Shown piece by piece: positions 8,086 through 15,036 of a DNA stretch of 15,044 bases; position 1 is the first letter of the stretch; each line of letters begins with the position of its first letter. The position numbers and the translations under genes were made by a program. The stretch lies in the NCBI GenBank assembly GCA_021160245.1, contig JAGHCW010000011.1, forward strand, positions 1 to 15,044. Reading direction: 5' to 3'. The DNA is from a bacterium. Its GTDB lineage: Bacteria; B130-G9. Under the pieces are notes generated by a model, which did not search any database, was not told the DNA's origin, and was given only the letters and a program-made list of their open reading frames with translations.

Positions 8086-9516
8086 ATGAAAGCTATTGAG
8101 CTATTCAAACGGGCTCTCTCCGGGCCCATAACCAGGCCCGCATTCGTAATTGCCACATGCTTTCTCGTGGCGCTTCTGGTCCAAATGATCTGCGGGGCGC
8201 TGTCAAGCGAGAGGATGAGGGTACGCGGCATCGACCCCGTCGAGTACTACGTTTATTTGCCCTCCCTTTTCTTTGACGGCGACGTCAATTTCTTCAACGA
8301 GTTCTTTCATTTCGCGCCAAGTCGATTGAAGAAGCAATGGGTCGAAACGGCGACGGGTTACAGAAGGAACCCGCACGGGATAGGGATGGCGATCGCTCAA
8401 TCACCATTTTTCGTGGCGGCATATCTCTTATTGGCGGTCAAGAGTGGCTACTTCCCTCTGCCGATTAGCCTCAAGTATGATCCTCTTTTCGAGCAGGCAT
8501 GGTACGCTGGGAATATCGCGTGGTTTGCCTTTGCGGTCTTCTTGCTCGCCTGGTGGCTGAAGCGATTCGCCGGGATTAAACACGCGCTTCATATTGGGGT
8601 CTTCTTCTTTCTCGCCACGCCGGTTCTCTACTACGCCTTCCCGATCGTTCCAATGGCGCACGGTGTGAGCCTCGCCGCTGTCTTGCTGGTAATGGTCTGC
8701 GTCGGCAAATACGAGGACACTTCGAGGCTTCGCTGGAGTTTTCTTGCGGGCGCGAGCCTTGGCTTCGCGGTCTCGGTGCGAACGACCAATTTCGTATTTG
8801 CAGCATATTTGGTGACTCACCTGTTCTTGATACTACGGAATAAGAAACAGACCTCACACCCAGCGACTTGGGCCGCCCAGACGCAGTGGCTCACCGCCCC
8901 AGCCCTCATGGTGATGGGCCTAGTCTTGGGCTTCCTGCCCCAGCTAATAGTGCTGAGCAAGGTCTTTGGCAGATTGACTGTCAATCCCTACGAGGGAGAG
9001 TCGATGTTTGCACCGGCCAACATCCTGAAAGTGGCGTTTTCCACGAAACATGGCTTCATAACCTGGCATCCTGTCCTGTTGCTCGGTCTGGTTGGGCTTT
9101 CTCTGGCGGTGTTCAAGAAGCCCCGGCAATCGCTCGTAGTCCCGGGCTTTTTCGCTATCTTCAGCCTGTGGATACTCATCAGTGCGTCCCGGAATTGGTG
9201 GGGCGGCTGGTCATTCGGACACAGGGTTTTCATTGAAGTTTATCCCTTCTTCGCGCTGGGCTTTGGAGTTCTTGTCGATGCGATTCTCAAGAAGCGAAGA
9301 CGCATAAAGAGCGCGACGGTGGGTCTCTTCGCATTCGTTGCGGTCCTTTGGAACGTGCTGTTTATGGTGCAATACAAGGCCGGGTTAATACCTAGAGAGG
9401 CTGAGTTGAATTTTCACCAGTATCTTGGGCAGAAGCTCGAGCTGCTTTGGGCAATACCCTCGGGAGGCCCGTTCTGCCGCGCTGATACGGAGCCGTTCCT
9501 CACGGGCTCCGACTGA
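8086..9516 (+). CDS. Multi-pass GT-C-type membrane glycosyltransferase-like protein
   Basis: The protein has 476 residues with about ten hydrophobic segments, the first at residues 21-40. It resembles GT-C/PMT-like membrane proteins that handle polyprenyl-linked sugars. Family-like marks are the first outer loop IDPVEYYVYLPSLFFDGDVNF with its acidic residues (near 45-65), RNPHGIGMAIAQSPFF (near 95-110), PIVPMAHGVSLAA (near 187-199), and a late WWGGWSFGHRVFIEVYPFF (near 368-386). No exact activity or substrate can be read from the sequence. The start is ATG at 8086, 18 nt after the interrupted GT39 gene, with GGGGG at 8071-8075 as the only upstream purine run; the two genes look co-transcribed. 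It may take part in cell-surface polysaccharide or protein glycosylation, possibly of the flagellum given the neighbourhood, but that link is only positional. Confidence 0.82.
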   Translation: MKAIELFKRALSGPITRPAFVIATCFLVALLVQMICGALSSERMRVRGIDPVEYYVYLPSLFFDGDVNFFNEFFHFAPSRLKKQWVETATGYRRNPHGIGMAIAQSPFFVAAYLLLAVKSGYFPLPISLKYDPLFEQAWYAGNIAWFAFAVFLLAWWLKRFAGIKHALHIGVFFFLATPVLYYAFPIVPMAHGVSLAAVLLVMVCVGKYEDTSRLRWSFLAGASLGFAVSVRTTNFVFAAYLVTHLFLILRNKKQTSHPATWAAQTQWLTAPALMVMGLVLGFLPQLIVLSKVFGRLTVNPYEGESMFAPANILKVAFSTKHGFITWHPVLLLGLVGLSLAVFKKPRQSLVVPGFFAIFSLWILISASRNWWGGWSFGHRVFIEVYPFFALGFGVLVDAILKKRRRIKSATVGLFAFVAVLWNVLFMVQYKAGLIPREAELNFHQYLGQKLELLWAIPSGGPFCRADTEPFLTGSD

Positions 9517-9536
9517 CCCGCTCTGGGTCTGGAGCC
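9488..9536 (+). other. Two mutually exclusive stem-loops at the end of the glycosyltransferase gene
   Basis: CGGAGCCGT (9488-9496) can pair with ACGGGCTCCG (9502-9511) around a TCCTC loop with a one-base bulge. The 3' arm of that stem, GGCTCC (9505-9510), can instead pair with GGAGCC at 9531-9536, enclosing a second stem of GACCC (9515-9519) and GGGTC (9525-9529). The two folds cannot coexist. The stop codon (9514-9516) lies inside the second fold. No T-run follows, so a standard intrinsic terminator is unlikely. Confidence 0.4.
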
Positions 9537-9867
9537 GCTCGCCGACGGACACAGCGCGGAAAAAGGGGGCAGACTCGGGGGCAGTTCGTCGCGATCATCG
9601 TGAAGGTCCCGAAAAGGTACCAGGACCGCTAGACCTCGCTCTGATCAGCGTCTTTGCGCCTGAGGGAAATTAAGCGTTTGCCATATTTGCAGAAGCCAGG
9701 GACACTGTGATATGTTCGGGTGGGCTATCAGTTGATCTATGATCAGAATGAGCGAAGCGAGAGAGGGAAGACCTAGTCGTAGCGTGCATAATTCGCTGTC
9801 CTCGCGAGAACCATGTTGCGGTTTCCGTTCCCGCATCATACTTGAAGCTAGCGGTTGAGATGGTCAT
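9517..9867. other. 351-bp intergenic region between glycosyltransferase and TA-like genes
   Basis: I see no intact gene here. The left third is G/C-rich and contains the second hairpin and a short glycosyltransferase-like C-terminal relic (listed separately). The right two thirds, about 9650-9867, are less G/C-rich and resemble the composition of the following ImmA gene. They hold two TGATCA palindromes (near 9642 and 9738) and a weak promoter-like pair, TTGCAG and TATGTT about 18 bases apart near 9685-9715, which I would not call without more evidence. Confidence 0.5.
9585..9632 (+). pseudogene. Short relic of a GT39-like C-terminus
   Basis: Read from 9585, the frame gives FVAIIVKVPKRYQDR and then TAG. 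The interrupted GT39 gene ends with FVAFIVRVPRKCRRG and then TGA. Seven of the first eleven residues are identical and the others are mostly conservative (R/K, F/I). At DNA level 25 of 33 bases agree between 8020-8052 and 9585-9617. Upstream of 9585 the frame gives an Arg/Gly-rich sequence unlike the family. The simplest reading is the last codons of a lost or degraded third paralogue. The match is short, so chance is not fully excluded. Confidence 0.45.
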
Positions 9868-11010
9868 ATGAAGACATATTCGAATCCTGAGATCATAACC
9901 TGGGCTCGTGAAAGGGCCGGTATGACAGTTGAGGTCTTGGCCATAAAGATGAAGCGAGCCCCCGAAGAAATTGAGCAATGGGAGCGAGGAGAAGGGGAAC
10001 CGTCCTATGCCCAACTCGAGAAGCTGGCCTACAAATACCTGCACATACCATTGGCAGTATTTTTCTTCCCTGAGCCTCCGAAAGTTGAGGGTCTTGACAC
10101 GAAGTTTAGACGGTTGCCTGATTGCGAGTTGCGCCGGTTCTCCCCAGACACATACGAGAAGTTCCGCCTCGCTCAAGCCTATCAACTGTCTCTCTCAGAG
10201 CTCCTGCATGATTTTCGATTCGACAGATTAATCTTCCGGGATATCGTCCCCGGCCGCCTCAGTCCAAAAGCCCTAGCGATGAAATCGCGTGAGTACCTTG
10301 GGATCAGCATCAAGCAGCAATCAAGATTACGGTCTTGCGATGAAGCACTCAAGATGTGGCGTCATGCAGTTGAGGAAGTCGGCGTTTTCACATTCAAGGA
10401 CTCGTTTGACGATCGCTTCCTCTCGGGATTTTGTATCTTGGGTGAAGATCATCCGATCATATTCATAAATAATTCGAATTCGTTTTCTCGACAGGTGTTT
10501 ACGCTAATTCACGAACTCGGCCACATCCTATATGGAATCGACGGAGTCACAGACGTTAACGAATCCTATCTAGACGAGATGGCTGCAGATCAAAGAGGCC
10601 TCGAAATCAGCTGCAATAGCTTCGCGGGGCATTTCCTGGTACCGGATGATTCATTTGAGGATGACCTCCCGTATTTCCGTTCCCACGGGCACGATTCGAT
10701 CTCTGAGATAGCAGATCGCTATTCCGTCAGTCGTGAAGTGATCCTCCGCAAGCTTCTCATCCATGGCGCAATCGCAGAAGGTGAATATGAGGAAATGGCT
10801 GCTCAATGGAATCAGGACTATTTTCGCCTTAAGGGTGGGGGAAAGCACGGCAACTTCTACAGAACCCGTCTAGCATACCTTGGAGAGGGATTCACGCGAG
10901 TGGCTTTCGATAACTATTACAGCGGACGCATAAGTAGAACAGAGCTCGCAAAGCACTTGAATATGAACTCCCGCAACTTAGGGAAGCTCGAAAGCTACAT
11001 GCGGTGGTGA
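9868..11010 (+). CDS. XRE-family regulator with ImmA/IrrE-type zinc metallopeptidase domain
   Basis: This 380-residue protein joins a DNA-binding helix-turn-helix to a COG2856/ImmA-type peptidase domain. Residues 7-60 form the XRE-type HTH (ITWARERAGMTVEVLAIKMK, then EEIEQWERGEGEPSYAQLEKLA). The zinc site is HELGH at residues 215-219, preceded by RQVFTLI. A likely third ligand, E246, sits before CNSFAGHFLVP (249-259), as in other members. Homologues cleave or relieve repressors (ImmA, IrrE) or act as antitoxins of adjacent toxins. Here it overlaps a PIN-domain gene by a few bases, so an antitoxin or regulator role is the best inference, probably with autoregulation through the HTH. The start is ATG at 9868 with only a weak purine-rich site upstream. 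The sequence looks less G/C-rich than the genes before it, which suits a mobile module. Confidence 0.9.
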   Translation: MKTYSNPEIITWARERAGMTVEVLAIKMKRAPEEIEQWERGEGEPSYAQLEKLAYKYLHIPLAVFFFPEPPKVEGLDTKFRRLPDCELRRFSPDTYEKFRLAQAYQLSLSELLHDFRFDRLIFRDIVPGRLSPKALAMKSREYLGISIKQQSRLRSCDEALKMWRHAVEEVGVFTFKDSFDDRFLSGFCILGEDHPIIFINNSNSFSRQVFTLIHELGHILYGIDGVTDVNESYLDEMAADQRGLEISCNSFAGHFLVPDDSFEDDLPYFRSHGHDSISEIADRYSVSREVILRKLLIHGAIAEGEYEEMAAQWNQDYFRLKGGGKHGNFYRTRLAYLGEGFTRVAFDNYYSGRISRTELAKHLNMNSRNLGKLESYMRW

Positions 11011-11480
11011 TTGTGTATATTCTGGACACGAACGTCTTCATGATGCTTGGCCTTGCTTATTACCCATCACGGTTTGTGACAATCTGGCAACGAATTGATG
11101 AATTAGTCATGAAGGAGGAATTATTCTCTGTCAGGGAGGTCCGGCGAGAGATCGAGGAAAATTGTCCATCCGAAGATATTGGGGAATGGGTGCATAGGAA
11201 CCGACACATTTTCCGGAAACCTAATTCAGAGGAATTGAGGCAAGTATCGGACATTTTCAAACACAAGCAGTTTCTGGGATTCGTCACAAAGAAGAATATC
11301 CTTCAGGGAAGGCCGGTAGCTGATCCCTTCATCGTGGCCGCTGCGAAGATCCATCATGGGATTGTTGTCACGATGGAGAAATTCAAGAGTGGTGGAGCGA
11401 GAATACCGACAGCGTGTGAGACGTTCGGCGTGAGATGTATCGATCTAGAGGAGTTTCTGGAGAGAGAGAATCTGCCGTGA
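11004..11480 (+). CDS. DUF4411 family PIN-domain protein, probable VapC-like toxin
   Basis: PIN-domain proteins of this group are predicted Mg-dependent ribonucleases. The 158-residue product shows the PIN layout: VYILDTNVFM at the N-terminus with D8, SVREVRREIEE with E45 or E49, and GRPVADPFIVAAA with D107; a C-terminal VVTMEKF strand closes the fold. The VADPF-IVA-A pattern and length fit DUF4411. GTG at 11004 or 11007 overlaps the TGA of the upstream ImmA gene; the 11007 choice gives a GTGA overlap. With no separate RBS, translational coupling is likely. DUF4411 genes are often found beside XRE-ImmA genes, so the pair looks like a type II toxin-antitoxin module. Toxicity itself is inferred. 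Confidence 0.87.
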   Translation: MVIVYILDTNVFMMLGLAYYPSRFVTIWQRIDELVMKEELFSVREVRREIEENCPSEDIGEWVHRNRHIFRKPNSEELRQVSDIFKHKQFLGFVTKKNILQGRPVADPFIVAAAKIHHGIVVTMEKFKSGGARIPTACETFGVRCIDLEEFLERENLP

Positions 11481-11611
11481 ACAGCAGACCATTTATTGCA
11501 GTATTAAGAGCGATTCCAGTCTCAATCCAGTGCAAATCTTGAACTGCAGTACATGCTCAAGAAGCGTGGTTGAATTGTGATGCGTGGCGCTCATGCGAAT
11601 TGGCGATGATG

Positions 11612-11636
11612 ATTCAGGTGGGGTGACGGCCTGAAT
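11612..11636. other. Perfect 7-bp stem-loop between convergent genes
   Basis: ATTCAGG (11612-11618) is the exact reverse complement of CCTGAAT (11630-11636) with an 11-base loop. It lies in the 248-bp gap between the PIN gene and the end of porB. No T-run flanks it in either direction, so its role is unclear; it could mark a 3' end or be chance. Confidence 0.25.
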
Positions 11637-11672
11637 TGGGCCTTGAGCGCTAGGATTCCCAACCCATCGCAA

Positions 11673-11709
11673 ATGCGGGGGCCGACTCCAGGCCAGCCCC
11701 CACACGCAT
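11673..11709 (-). terminator. Possible terminator of the por operon
   Basis: ATGCG (11673-11677) pairs with CGCAT (11705-11709), and the following GGGGC (11678-11682) pairs with GCCCC (11696-11700), with a four-base bulge on one side. Read on the minus strand it begins 20 nt after the porB stop codon and is followed by ATTTG, a poor T tract. Placement between convergent genes suits termination; the weak tail keeps confidence low. Confidence 0.42.
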
Positions 11710-11728
11710 CAATCAGTTTCTTCGGAGC

Positions 11729-12655
11729 CTATAAGGAAGTGCCATCCCGCGCGAGCAGTTTCTCCCACTCGCTGTCAACCTCGGTCTGGAACTCCTCGAT
11801 GAGGTGCTCGTTTTCGGGCTTTAGGATGTGGGAGTATCTTCCCTGCATCTTCAACCACTCAATTAACGGGAGTTTCTCCTTCGGCTTGTACGTGATCTTC
11901 AGCTTGCCATCAACTACCTCATACAGCGGCCAGAAGCATGTATCGACCGCGACCCTCGCTATTTCTAGCGAATCCACCATCGGGATTCGCCAGCCACGAT
12001 GGCACGGCGACAGGATGTTCAAAAAAGCCGGGCCATCGGTCGCAAAGGCCTTCTCAGCCTTACCGACAACGTCCCGCCAGTTATGAGGTGAGCACTGCGC
12101 CACATAAGGGATATGGTGCGCTGCTATGATAGCCGCAAGGTCCTTTCTATGCTGAGGCTTCCCGGGGATTACCTCACCCGCCGGGCACGTCGTCGTGCTT
12201 GCCCTAAATGGCGTAGCGCTTGACCGCTGGATGCCCGTGTTCATATACGCCTCGTTATCGTAGCAGACATAAACGAACTTGTGGCCTCGTTCGAGCGCCC
12301 CAGACAGAGCCTGGATGCCGATATCGTAGGTTCCGCCATCGCCGCCGAACGCCACGAAGTTGACGTCCTCTTTGTACTTGCCCTGCTTTTTCAATGCGCG
12401 ATACATTGTCTCAACGCCCGTTATTGTGGCGGCCGCATTCTCGAACGCATTGTGTATCCAGGGAATCTTCCAAGCAGAGTATGGATAGATCGTCGTTCCG
12501 ACTTCGAGGCAGCCCGTCGCACTCGCGGCGATGACCGGCTTGTCGGACGCCAGAAGCACCTGCCTCGCAACGATGCTGGCCGCACAGCCCGCGCAGAGGC
12601 GATGCCCGGGGCCAAGGCCATCGTAGCGGTGTGTCAGCTCCTTCAGAGTAACCAT
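11729..12655 (-). CDS. porB: 2-oxoacid (pyruvate):ferredoxin oxidoreductase beta subunit
   Basis: The beta subunit carries thiamine diphosphate (TPP) and the proximal [4Fe-4S] cluster of the cytoplasmic enzyme that oxidatively decarboxylates a 2-oxoacid to acyl-CoA and reduces ferredoxin. The TPP motif is GGDGG at residues 104-108 with the closing DNEAYMNTG at 133-141. The four cluster cysteines are visible: C21 and C24 (LCAGCAA), C49 (ASATGCLEV) and C218 (ILSPCHRGW), so the cofactor sites look intact. The 308-residue length is normal. The start is ATG, with AGGAGG a few bases upstream (minus strand, about 12663-12668). It is the last gene of porG-porD-porA-porB, 24 nt after porA. Pyruvate is the most likely substrate from gene order and subunit size, but 2-ketoisovalerate or another 2-oxoacid cannot be excluded. 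Confidence 0.92.
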   Translation of the reverse strand: MVTLKELTHRYDGLGPGHRLCAGCAASIVARQVLLASDKPVIAASATGCLEVGTTIYPYSAWKIPWIHNAFENAAATITGVETMYRALKKQGKYKEDVNFVAFGGDGGTYDIGIQALSGALERGHKFVYVCYDNEAYMNTGIQRSSATPFRASTTTCPAGEVIPGKPQHRKDLAAIIAAHHIPYVAQCSPHNWRDVVGKAEKAFATDGPAFLNILSPCHRGWRIPMVDSLEIARVAVDTCFWPLYEVVDGKLKITYKPKEKLPLIEWLKMQGRYSHILKPENEHLIEEFQTEVDSEWEKLLARDGTSL

Positions 12656-12679
12656 TTTATTCCTCCTAAGATCAATCGA

Positions 12680-13861
12680 TTAGCTTCTAACCGTGATGTA
12701 GTCAAAGACCTTCTCAACCTTGCCCGTGTCCGCCACCTTCTTCAGATCGCCAAAGACATCCACAATATCCTCGATATTGAGGTCGCGGCCTCCGAGCCCA
12801 TAGACAGACTGGATGACTTTCGGAACCTTAGGCAGATTGCAAATAGCGGAGCGAACCTCATGAGCAACTGGCCCACCCTGAGCGCCGAACGAATCGCACC
12901 TGTCCAGAACCGCGATCGCCTTGCAATGCGCGAGGCTCTGGGCGATGAGCTCCGCCGGAAACGGCCTGAACATCCTGATCTTCAGGAGGCCGGCCTTAAT
13001 GCCCTGCTCACGCATTTTGTCAACCACGGCCCGAGTTGAGCCAGCGGCTGAGTTCAGAACAACTATCGCAACATCAGCGTCATCGAGCTTATACGTCTCG
13101 ATAAGACCATACTTACGCCCACTCAGCGCCTCGAACCTCTTCGCCGACGCAAGCACGGCGTCCGGCACGAATTTCATCGCCTCGTGCTGTTGCCTCTTGT
13201 GCTCAATATAGTAGTCCTGAAGGTCCAAAGGCCCGAATGTCTTCGGATGCTCCAGGTCCAAGAGCGCAAATTGCGGCTTGTATTCGCCAACGAAATCCTT
13301 GACTTCTTTGTCCTCAAGCAGCTCCACGCGCTCGATTGAGTGTGAGATGATGAACCCGTCAAAGCAGACCATGATCGGCAGAAGCACGTTCTTGTCCTCG
13401 GCAATCGGCAGGGCCATGATCAGGTTATCATAAGCTTCCTGGGCATTCTCAGAGTAAATCTGTATCCAGCCCGAATCCCTTGCGCCCATCGAGTCTGAAT
13501 GATCGCAATGGATGTTGATTGGGGCGCTCATCGCCCTGTTCACGACGGTCATGGCAATCGGCAGACGGTTGCCTGAGGCGCAGTAAAGTATCTCCCACAT
13601 AAGCGCCAGGCCGTTAGCTGCGGTAACGGTCATGGCCCTTCCGCCAGCCGCCGCCGCTCCCACGCACGCGCTCATTGCGCTATGCTCACTCTCGACAGTC
13701 ATCATCTCCGTCTGGATTAGTCCGTCGCTGACGAACCCGGAAAACGCCTGAACCACCTCAGTCGCGGGCGTGATCGGATACGCCGCCACAACATCAGGTT
13801 CTATCTGACGCATGGCCTCGGCGGCAACCTCGTTGCCGGTGTATGCAACTACTCGTTTCAC
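12680..13861 (-). CDS. porA: 2-oxoacid (pyruvate):ferredoxin oxidoreductase alpha subunit
   Basis: The alpha subunit forms the other face of the TPP/substrate site. AAYPITPATE at residues 26-35 is the YPITP motif near the TPP and substrate site. MTVESEHSAMSACVGAAAAGGR at about 54-75, given here as VESEHSA then GAAAAGGR, carries the conserved Glu59 expected to activate TPP. The C-terminal part has RMFRPFP and the region IAVLDRCDSFGAQGG typical of domain II. At 393 residues it has the length of stand-alone alpha subunits, not of fused single-chain enzymes. The start is GTG at 13861 with GGGAGG eight bases upstream (13870-13875). It lies 34 nt after porD. Substrate specificity is not readable with certainty. 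Confidence 0.92.
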   Translation of the reverse strand: MKRVVAYTGNEVAAEAMRQIEPDVVAAYPITPATEVVQAFSGFVSDGLIQTEMMTVESEHSAMSACVGAAAAGGRAMTVTAANGLALMWEILYCASGNRLPIAMTVVNRAMSAPINIHCDHSDSMGARDSGWIQIYSENAQEAYDNLIMALPIAEDKNVLLPIMVCFDGFIISHSIERVELLEDKEVKDFVGEYKPQFALLDLEHPKTFGPLDLQDYYIEHKRQQHEAMKFVPDAVLASAKRFEALSGRKYGLIETYKLDDADVAIVVLNSAAGSTRAVVDKMREQGIKAGLLKIRMFRPFPAELIAQSLAHCKAIAVLDRCDSFGAQGGPVAHEVRSAICNLPKVPKVIQSVYGLGGRDLNIEDIVDVFGDLKKVADTGKVEKVFDYITVRS

Positions 13862-13895
13862 TTATATTTCCTCCCGATTTAGGATTGGCAATCCC

Positions 13896-14189
13896 CTACG
13901 TCTCCTCGATTACCATCGTTATTGCTTGCACCTTGTCTGGACACACGCTAGCGCAAAGCCCACAGCCCTTGCAGTGGAAGTAGTCGATGCCCGTCATCTT
14001 CTCGTTCTTAACCTGAATCGACGAATCAGGGCAGTATATCCAACACTGCAAGCAGTGGATGCACTTGTCCGGGTCCCAGATTGGCTTGCTGGACCGCCAC
14101 GTGCCCGTCTCATACTTGGCAGCATTACCCGCCTCAAGAATCATCCCGCCAATCGGTATGTCTTTCCAGCCTGGAAGTTTCTCGCTCAT
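13896..14189 (-). CDS. porD: 2-oxoacid:ferredoxin oxidoreductase delta subunit (2x[4Fe-4S] ferredoxin-like)
   Basis: The delta subunit passes electrons from the catalytic core to external ferredoxin. Two complete CxxCxxCxxxCP motifs are present: C43, C46, C49, C53 (CIHCLQCWIYCP) and C73, C76, C79, C83 (CKGCGLCASVCP), each able to hold a [4Fe-4S] cluster. The 97-residue length and the N-terminal extension before the first cluster fit PorD rather than a free ferredoxin. Its ATG overlaps the TGA of porG in an ATGA arrangement at 14186-14189, so the two are translationally coupled. Confidence 0.93.
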   Translation of the reverse strand: MSEKLPGWKDIPIGGMILEAGNAAKYETGTWRSSKPIWDPDKCIHCLQCWIYCPDSSIQVKNEKMTGIDYFHCKGCGLCASVCPDKVQAITMVIEET

Positions 14190-14761
14190 TCTCCCTTAAC
14201 CTCCTCGAACCCTCGTTCCGCCATCTTGATGTTGGCGTCAATGATCTTGTTAGAAAACTTCTTGCCGAGCCGCAGCTTGATCGCGCCCTTTAGCGTCTCA
14301 AGGGTAATCTGGCCTGATATCTTCGCTATCGCGCCCAACATCGGCGTATTCGGCAGCAGCCGCTCCAGCTCGTCACGTGAGATGCCATTGGCATCTATTG
14401 TGAACAATTTGGCGCCCGAAAGCCCCATGGTTTTGCGGATTTCGCTCGCGGGCTTAGTTGTGTTGACGAGGTATATCGCATCCTCCGGGGCGCCCTTCTT
14501 GACGTCAATGCCGCCCGTCAGAAGAGTCGCGTCAACCACCGCCACATAACGCGGATTCTTCACCGCGCAATGGATATGGATGTCCTCGTCACTGACCCGA
14601 TTGTACGCCGCGAGTGGCGCGCCAGCACGCTCTGGGCCGTATTCAGGGAATGCCTGAATATATTTGCCCTGGGCAAGCGCCGCCTCAGCAAACAACTTGG
14701 CCGCGGTTACCGTCCCCTGGCCGCCTCGTCCGTGCCAGCGGAACTCCAGAATCTCAGTCAT
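14186..14761 (-). CDS. porG: 2-oxoacid:ferredoxin oxidoreductase gamma subunit
   Basis: The gamma subunit is the CoA-binding and assembly partner of the heterotetramer. The family signature WHGRGGQGTVTAAKL is at residues 9-23, followed by FPEYGPERAGAP. The frame stays open upstream to a TTG at 14998, but the true start is ATG at 14761: an AAAGGAG site sits seven bases before it, the GRGGQG motif then falls at the usual position, and the upstream extension has no family similarity. With this start the protein has 191 residues, normal for PorG. It is the first gene of the operon; the promoter should lie in 14770-14960 on the minus strand, though I find no clear -35/-10 pair. Confidence 0.93.
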   Translation of the reverse strand: MTEILEFRWHGRGGQGTVTAAKLFAEAALAQGKYIQAFPEYGPERAGAPLAAYNRVSDEDIHIHCAVKNPRYVAVVDATLLTGGIDVKKGAPEDAIYLVNTTKPASEIRKTMGLSGAKLFTIDANGISRDELERLLPNTPMLGAIAKISGQITLETLKGAIKLRLGKKFSNKIIDANIKMAERGFEEVKGE

Positions 14762-14799
14762 CGCTATGCTCCTTTCATAGAGAACTGCAAAATAATGAA

Positions 14800-14820
14800 C
14801 CTTCCCAACTTTTGGGCAGG
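14800..14820 (-). other. Stem-loop in the por operon leader
   Basis: CCT (14800-14802) and CCCAA (14804-14808) pair with TTGGG (14812-14816) and AGG (14818-14820), with a three-base loop and one mismatch. On the minus strand it sits 39-59 nt before the porG start, followed by a T-rich stretch. It could act as an attenuator or mRNA-stability element; this is inference. Confidence 0.3.
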
Positions 14821-14967
14821 ATAATAGACAACGGACGGGATTGTAGTGAGGCATTCCTGCAGGGTCAAGTGAATATGGGATTGTGAGCAGGAGTTTTCGT
14901 ATTTGAGTTGATGATGAGTGAGTTGTTGGCTCCGGGGCTTTGTTTTGGTGAAGAAAGAAGTGGAATA

Positions 14968-15035
14968 GAGGTTCCTCCTTTGATATAGTTCGAGGCAATG
15001 TTCTTTAACCTAAATAGAACTATAGGAGGAACCTC
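14968..15035 (+). promoter_or_regulatory. Long inverted repeat sequestering a ribosome binding site
   Basis: GAGGTTCCTCC (14968-14978) is the exact reverse complement of GGAGGAACCTC (15025-15035), and TATAGTTC (14984-14991) of GAACTATA (15017-15024). The arms make 19 base pairs, broken only by a five-base bulge (TTTGA, 14979-14983) on the left, with a 25-base loop. The right arm contains AGGAGG directly before ATG at 15037. In RNA the Shine-Dalgarno sequence would therefore be fully paired. This could be a translation-control hairpin of the following gene, or the end of a mobile element whose transposase RBS is hidden, as known for IS200. Both arms carry the same AGGAGGAACCTC on opposite strands. 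Confidence 0.65.
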
Positions 15036-15036
15036 G

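Noticed and set aside
9425-9673. An 82-codon plus-strand frame across the end of the glycosyltransferase
   Set aside because: It lies mostly in another frame of the real gene, has no RBS, and its product is low-complexity without family resemblance.
12281-13039. Long plus-strand frame (252 codons) opposite porB and porA
   Set aside because: It is the antisense shadow of two well-identified genes, and its product resembles nothing.
13812-14549. Long plus-strand frame (245 codons) opposite porD and porG
   Set aside because: It is antisense to genes with intact cofactor motifs, with no RBS or family signal.
14762-14998. N-terminal extension of porG to TTG at 14998 (79 extra codons)
   Set aside because: ATG at 14761 has an AAAGGAG site and puts the conserved GRGGQG motif at the normal place. 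The extension has no family similarity and would overlap the edge hairpin.
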